Position numbers and translations under genes: made by a program. Below the pieces are notes generated by a model, which saw nothing but the letters and a program-made list of their open reading frames with translations, made no database searches and had not been told where the DNA came from. Shown piece after piece: positions 41,335 to 42,618 of a stretch of 42,618 nt of DNA. Source of the DNA: Pantoea stewartii subsp. stewartii (GTDB lineage: Bacteria; Pseudomonadota; Gammaproteobacteria; Enterobacterales; Enterobacteriaceae); NCBI RefSeq assembly GCF_008801695.1, contig NZ_VZPF01000043.1, forward strand, positions 1 through 42,618. Direction: 5' to 3'. How positions within the stretch are numbered: position 1 is the first letter of the stretch; each line of letters starts with the position of its first letter.

Positions 41335-42335
41335 ATGAAAGCACTTGCGAAACTGAAAAAAGAGCAGGGTATCTGGATGGTTAACGATGCGCCCATTCCG
41401 GAGCCTGGCCACAACGATTTGCTGATCAAAATCCGCAAAACCGCGATCTGCGGCACCGATGTACATATTTACAACTGGGACGACTGGTCCCGTAAAACGA
41501 TCCCCGTGCCCATGATTGTTGGCCATGAATATGTAGGCGAAGTGGTGGCTGTGGGGCAGGAAGTGAAAGGGTTTCAGATTGGCGATCGCGTTTCGGGTGA
41601 AGGTCACATTACCTGCGGACACATTTATGCCGCAATACGCAAGGTGTAGGTGTCAACCGGCAGGGATGCTTTGCTGAATATCTGGTGATCCCTGCCTTTA
41701 ATGCCTTCAAAATTCCCGACAATATTTCAGACGAACTGGCGTCGATTTTTGACCCGTTTGGCAACGCAGTTCATACCGCTTTGTCCTTCGATCTGGTGGG
41801 AGAAGACGTTCTGATCTCTGGGGCAGGGCCGATTGGAATCATGGCGGCGGCGGTATGTCGTCATGTGGGTGCACGAAATGTCGTCATCACAGACATTAAT
41901 GATTATCGCCTTGAACTGGCCCGTAAAATGGGCGTGACCTGTGCGGTCAACGTGGCGAAACAGGACTTGCGTGAGGTCATGCATACGCTCGATATGCGAG
42001 AGGGCTTTGACGTGGGCTTAGAAATGTCGGGCGCACCGCCTGCTTTTCGGACCCTGCTTGACGTCATGAATCACGGCGGCCGTATCGCCTTACTGGGCAT
42101 TCCGCCCGGTGAAATGGCCATCGACTGGAATCAGGTGATTTTTAAAGGGCTGTTTATTAAGGGCATTTACGGGCGGGAGATGTTTGAAACCTGGTACAAG
42201 ATGGCCGCACTGATACAGTCAGGTCTGGATCTCACCCCGATCATTACACATCGCTACGATATAGATGACTTTCAGCGAGGTTTTGATGATATGCGGTCGG
42301 GGCAATCAGGAAAGGTGATTTTGAGCTGGGACTGA
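41335..42335 (+). pseudogene. tdh: L-threonine 3-dehydrogenase, frameshifting deletion
   Basis: Tdh oxidises threonine to 2-amino-3-ketobutyrate with NAD+, feeding Kbl. The start 9 bases after kbl is normal, and the catalytic-zinc region AICGTDVH (C39) and GHEYVGEV are present. After EGHITCGH at 41621-41624 about 28 bases are missing compared with E. coli Tdh as I recall it. This removes the loop holding most of the structural-zinc cysteines and shifts the frame, so the first part stops at 41649. From [20 protein letters not shown] onward the original frame is open to 42335, with NAD-site [13 protein letters not shown] and the normal end SGKVILSWD. It would be about 341 residues if intact. 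Confidence 0.94.
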
Positions 42336-42339
42336 ACCT

Positions 42340-42618
42340 GACTAAATAACTGCTCGGAATAGTAGATCACTTAGAGGGAACTCAGTCCGGTTTATGCGAT
42401 CTGATCAATCGCTGAATATCCCAAATCACCAGCCGGACTGAGCAATGTCGATCATAGCACCAATACCCAGAACCGAACGACGCCTGATGCAGAAAACTAT
42501 CCATAAAACAAAGGACAAAAACCACGCCCGGCGGCTCACCGCCATGCTGATGCTGCATCGTGGTGACACCGTCAGTCATGTTGCCAGAACACTCTGCTGT
42601 GCCCGCTCATCGATTGGT
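42340..42618 (+). mobile_element. IS630-family insertion sequence, left part (runs off the window)
   Basis: The region after the tdh stop holds the start of an IS630-type transposase at 42445. Upstream of it a 10-bp inverted repeat, CTCAGTCCGG (42381-42390) / CCGGACTGAG (42433-42442), can form a large stem-loop near the transposase start. The exact left boundary is not determined; the family inserts at TA/CTAG and several TA steps lie between 42340 and 42380. The right end is outside the window. Confidence 0.7.
42445..42618 (+). CDS. IS630-family transposase, N-terminal part
   Basis: The frame is open from ATG 42445 to the window end (58 residues). It starts MSIIAPIPRTERRLMQKTIH and continues with DKNHARRLTAMLMLHRGDTVSHVA and ARTLCCARSSIG. 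This is the helix-turn-helix N-terminus of the IS630 transposase found in Shigella and other Enterobacterales, nearly residue for residue as I recall it. The DDE catalytic domain is outside the window. Confidence 0.9.
   Translation, partial: MSIIAPIPRTERRLMQKTIHKTKDKNHARRLTAMLMLHRGDTVSHVARTLCCARSSIG

Noticed and set aside
42381..42442. Large inverted repeat after tdh as a tdh terminator or integron attC site
   Set aside because: The loop is 42 bases with no T tract, and it lies immediately before the IS630 transposase start, so it is more likely part of the insertion sequence end.

Overview
The window is chromosomal DNA from a member of the Enterobacterales. Almost every gene has a close Escherichia coli counterpart, usually of identical or near-identical length, and the block metL-metB-metJ / rpmE / priA-cytR-ftsN-hslVU / rraA-zapB / glpFK-glpX / fpr-yiiR-yiiQ-tpiA-cdh-sbp-pfkA-fieF-cpxP-cpxRA keeps the E. 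coli gene order. It is not E. coli itself: emrD sits between glpX and fpr, menA is absent between hslU and rraA, gpmI is absent between yibN and envC, cpxA is followed directly by trmL-cysE-gpsA-secB-grxC-yibN, and the LPS inner-core block lies in a different orientation. I cannot name the genus from sequence alone. A lineage outside Escherichia/Salmonella, such as an Erwinia/Pantoea-like or other host-associated enterobacterium, would fit.

Layout. Bases 1-126 are the right end of an IS66-family element. 195-4377 is the methionine/aspartate-family locus (metL, metB, divergent metJ) with a met-box operator array. 4452-12291 holds ribosome, replication-restart and cell-division genes (rpmE, priA, cytR, ftsN, hslV, hslU, rraA, zapB). 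12711-24559 holds central carbon, redox and transport genes (glpF, glpK, glpX, emrD, fpr, yiiR, yiiQ, tpiA, cdh, sbp, pfkA, fieF). 24791-28315 holds a small KGG-repeat protein gene, a 173-bp MITE, the CpxQ-like small RNA, cpxP, and the cpxRA two-component system. 28351-34396 holds trmL, cysE, gpsA, secB, grxC, yibN, envC and yibQ. 34442-39715 is the LPS core locus: two AT-rich GT9 glycosyltransferases, then waaC, waaF and hldD. 39943-42335 is the threonine-degradation operon kbl-tdh, with both genes broken. From about 42340 the window enters an IS630-family element.

Signs of ongoing decay and mobile-element activity cluster here. kbl carries a 4-bp frameshift and a MITE insertion. tdh carries a frameshifting deletion through its structural-zinc loop. 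Two copies of the same 173-bp IS5/IS903-type MITE differ by one base, and each has a perfect 9-bp target duplication. cdh is out of frame because of ten perfect tandem CCAGG pentanucleotides. This looks like a genome early in host-restricted erosion, but the core operons are intact.

The most interesting signals are the CCAGG repeat in cdh, which could act as an on/off length switch and is also an array of Dcm sites, and the young non-autonomous element that has already disrupted kbl.
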